From a virus, in the IMG/VR virus record IMGVR_UViG_3300044516_000384, positions 1 to 63,896 of that record: a DNA stretch of 63,896 bases. One strand, written 5' to 3'. Positions within the stretch are counted from its first letter, which is position 1. Every line of letters starts with the position of its first letter. The notes beneath the pieces were generated by a model. That model was not told the origin of the DNA. It saw only the letters and a program-made list of their open reading frames with translations, and made no database searches. This document shows positions 62,543-63,896 of this stretch, one piece after another. The translations under genes were made by a program, and so were the position numbers.

Positions 62543-63049
62543 ATGCCGAATTGGTGCGTTAACACATTTATTGTTTCTGGTGACAACATCGACGATGTAA
62601 CAAAATGGCAAACAGAAAACACAACTGTAGATAAACATGGTCTTTACCAAGTAGATTTCAATGGCTCAGTGCCAATGCCAGATGAAGAAGATGGCAACAA
62701 CTGGTACACATGGTCTCTGTCCAACTGGGGGACTAAATGGAATGCATGTTACGGATGCATACTGGAGAGTATTGGTAATGATAACGAGTTACGGTATTCG
62801 TTTGACACAGCATGGGGTCCACCACGTGAGTGGTTCATAACCATGAGTGCAAAGTATCCCAAGCTTAACTTTGCAATGCATTACTCAGAACCCGGCATGT
62901 GCTTTGCTGGCACTATGTCCAGACAAGACGGTTACTTTGACGAAGTGCAACGAGTAAATGAAGAGTTGACTGATGAAGACAAAGAAGCAATGGGTTACAC
63001 ACCATGCGAGTGTTGCAAGGGTTGGGAAGAAGAATGCATGTGTGACTGA
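62543..63049 (+). CDS. Api92/YubB-like ferredoxin-fold protein
   Basis: The start MPNWCVNTFIVSG followed later by WGTKWNA and a Cys-rich tail matches the small DUF1281/Api92-like ferredoxin-fold family known from phages, plasmids and Rhizobium-like genomes. Its role in the host is not clear; the fold suggests protein or nucleic-acid binding. The C-terminus adds a CxxC-like cluster (PCECCKGWEEECMCD). Ribosome site AAGGAG. Confidence 0.75.
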   Translation: MPNWCVNTFIVSGDNIDDVTKWQTENTTVDKHGLYQVDFNGSVPMPDEEDGNNWYTWSLSNWGTKWNACYGCILESIGNDNELRYSFDTAWGPPREWFITMSAKYPKLNFAMHYSEPGMCFAGTMSRQDGYFDEVQRVNEELTDEDKEAMGYTPCECCKGWEEECMCD

Positions 63050-63055
63050 TATACT
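63047..63055 (+). promoter_or_regulatory. Extended -10 promoter candidate
   Basis: TGATATACT (TGn plus TATACT) begins at the stop codon of the previous gene and lies about 35 nt before the ATG at 63090. It could start a transcript for the genes that continue across the circle junction into the recombination and replication genes. No -35 hexamer is evident. Confidence 0.45.
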
Positions 63056-63089
63056 AATGTATTACAAATCAATATCTTGAAAGGAAATT

Positions 63090-63509
63090 ATGTTAGAAGA
63101 ATTAGTTTCGTTAATGAATGAGATGCAGTCAGATGCAGATCCACAACTTAAAGAGGGATGGAAACAAATAGAGCCATTGATATCACCAAGTGGAATCATT
63201 ACACTCACGTGGCCTAAATGGAAATTAAAAATCACATCATTTAAAATGCCGAACACACAAGAAGGAAAGACAAATCATTTTGAAAATTTAAAAACCATTG
63301 ATGAATTGTATGTAAGCAAAGCAGATCAAGATAAACCAACATTACTTTGGAGAACTCCGCAATCAGAAACAAAATACAACTGGTCAGAATATGAAAAGCC
63401 TTACGTTGTAGATGTTGTTGATTGGTTCCTTAAAGGTGATTGGACTCCTCCTTGGAAATGTGGACATTGTATGGCAAGACACAAGACATCAAGTCCACCT
63501 AAGTTCTAA
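63090..63509 (+). CDS. Hypothetical protein, 139 aa
   Basis: AAAGGAA lies 7 nt before the ATG. Acidic helical N-terminus, then beta-like (PSGIITLTWPKWKLKITSF) and a C-terminal CGHC motif with ARHKTSSPPKF. Overlaps the next start as TAATG. Not recognised. Confidence 0.75.
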   Translation: MLEELVSLMNEMQSDADPQLKEGWKQIEPLISPSGIITLTWPKWKLKITSFKMPNTQEGKTNHFENLKTIDELYVSKADQDKPTLLWRTPQSETKYNWSEYEKPYVVDVVDWFLKGDWTPPWKCGHCMARHKTSSPPKF

Positions 63510-63896
63510 TGCCATCAAGAAGACGGAGTACTTATCATCCTGTCTGTTACTATGTAGACTCTCCGCTTGGTAGGGTCTACATAAGTAATCAGTTCACAGC
63601 AAAGATAATTTATCAACTGTGGTGTCAGTACTGCTGTGAGTATTCAATAGATGGCGTCATAGTTCTTCACGCTATGATGTCACCCAATGGATGGTCAACA
63701 TGGAGTAGGAAGCACATTATTGATTTGCTTAACGGTGGATGGAAATCAAGACTGCTTTGTAAATCAATAGTAAACGACTCAATAAGAAAGGAAATAATGT
63801 TCAACGCGAACGTAAGTGTTACGACAGATGAGTATGAATGGTTTGCGTCTCATAAATGGAATGACATGCAACCTAATGTATGTCACAGTCTTACAC
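63509..63896 (+). CDS. Hypothetical protein, N-terminal part; continues across the circle junction
   Basis: Open from ATG at 63509 to the end of the window with no stop. When the terminal repeats are joined it continues in frame into the gene at 37-312, predicting one protein of about 187 aa. The N-terminal part is Cys/Tyr/Trp-rich (YYVDSPLGRVYISNQF, LWCQYCCEYSIDG). Not recognised. Coupled to the previous gene by TAATG. Confidence 0.7.
   Translation, partial: MPSRRRSTYHPVCYYVDSPLGRVYISNQFTAKIIYQLWCQYCCEYSIDGVIVLHAMMSPNGWSTWSRKHIIDLLNGGWKSRLLCKSIVNDSIRKEIMFNANVSVTTDEYEWFASHKWNDMQPNVCHSLT
63771..63896. repeat. Right copy of 126-bp direct terminal repeat
   Basis: Identical to 11-136. One copy should be removed to obtain the circular map. 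Confidence 0.95.

Overview
The window is an essentially complete tailed-phage genome, not a piece of a bacterial chromosome. The last 126 bases repeat bases 11-136, and an open reading frame at the right edge continues in frame through the left edge, so the sequence closes into a circle of about 63.76 kb. The portal, scaffold, coat, adaptor, nozzle and ejection-protein series, with no tail-tube, sheath or tape-measure genes, points to a short-tailed (podovirus) particle loosely like P22. No integrase or repressor-plus-integrase cassette was recognised, so a lytic life style is likely but not proven. The host cannot be fixed from sequence. A CHAP-type lysin with a stalk-like repeat domain, ThyX, strong GGAGG ribosome sites and extended -10 promoters would fit a Gram-positive or related host, but this is only an inference.

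Layout: transcription diverges from about 53.1-53.5 kb and converges at 5.7 kb. The plus arm (53.49 kb to the right edge, then 0-5.7 kb) holds about two dozen short unknown genes, then a VRR-NUC nuclease, a single-strand annealing-like protein, a Gam-like protein, a replication initiator-like protein, a helicase-loader-like protein and a DnaB helicase. No DNA polymerase or primase is visible, so the phage probably directs the host replisome to its own origin. The minus arm (53.1 to 5.7 kb) begins with nucleotide and DNA metabolism genes (dUTPase, DUF3310-like, SNase-like nuclease, ThyX, SSB) and three tRNAs (Asn-GTT, Leu-TAA, Arg-TCT). From 49.14 kb it carries the virion genes: small basic proteins, a 1644-aa protein, terminase, portal, scaffold, coat, adaptors, holin-like proteins, a set of receptor-binding/fibre genes, nozzle, ejection proteins, a 4430-aa giant protein and the endolysin.

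The most unusual items are: (1) three copies of a small RNA element at 57.16, 58.04 and 58.59 kb that fold as an H-type pseudoknot with a compensatory base change, each 6-7 nt after a stop codon and just before the next ribosome site; (2) the 13.3-kb gene filling about 21% of the genome, with a zinc-protease HEIGH motif in the middle; (3) a tRNA-like fold at 54.64-54.71 kb lacking a D arm; (4) terminators fused directly to TATAAT promoters at three sites, one of them apparently making a leaderless mRNA; (5) a promoter at 56.28 kb covered by a perfect 16-bp palindrome next to a possible HTH gene; and (6) a receptor-binding module shared by two tail genes.
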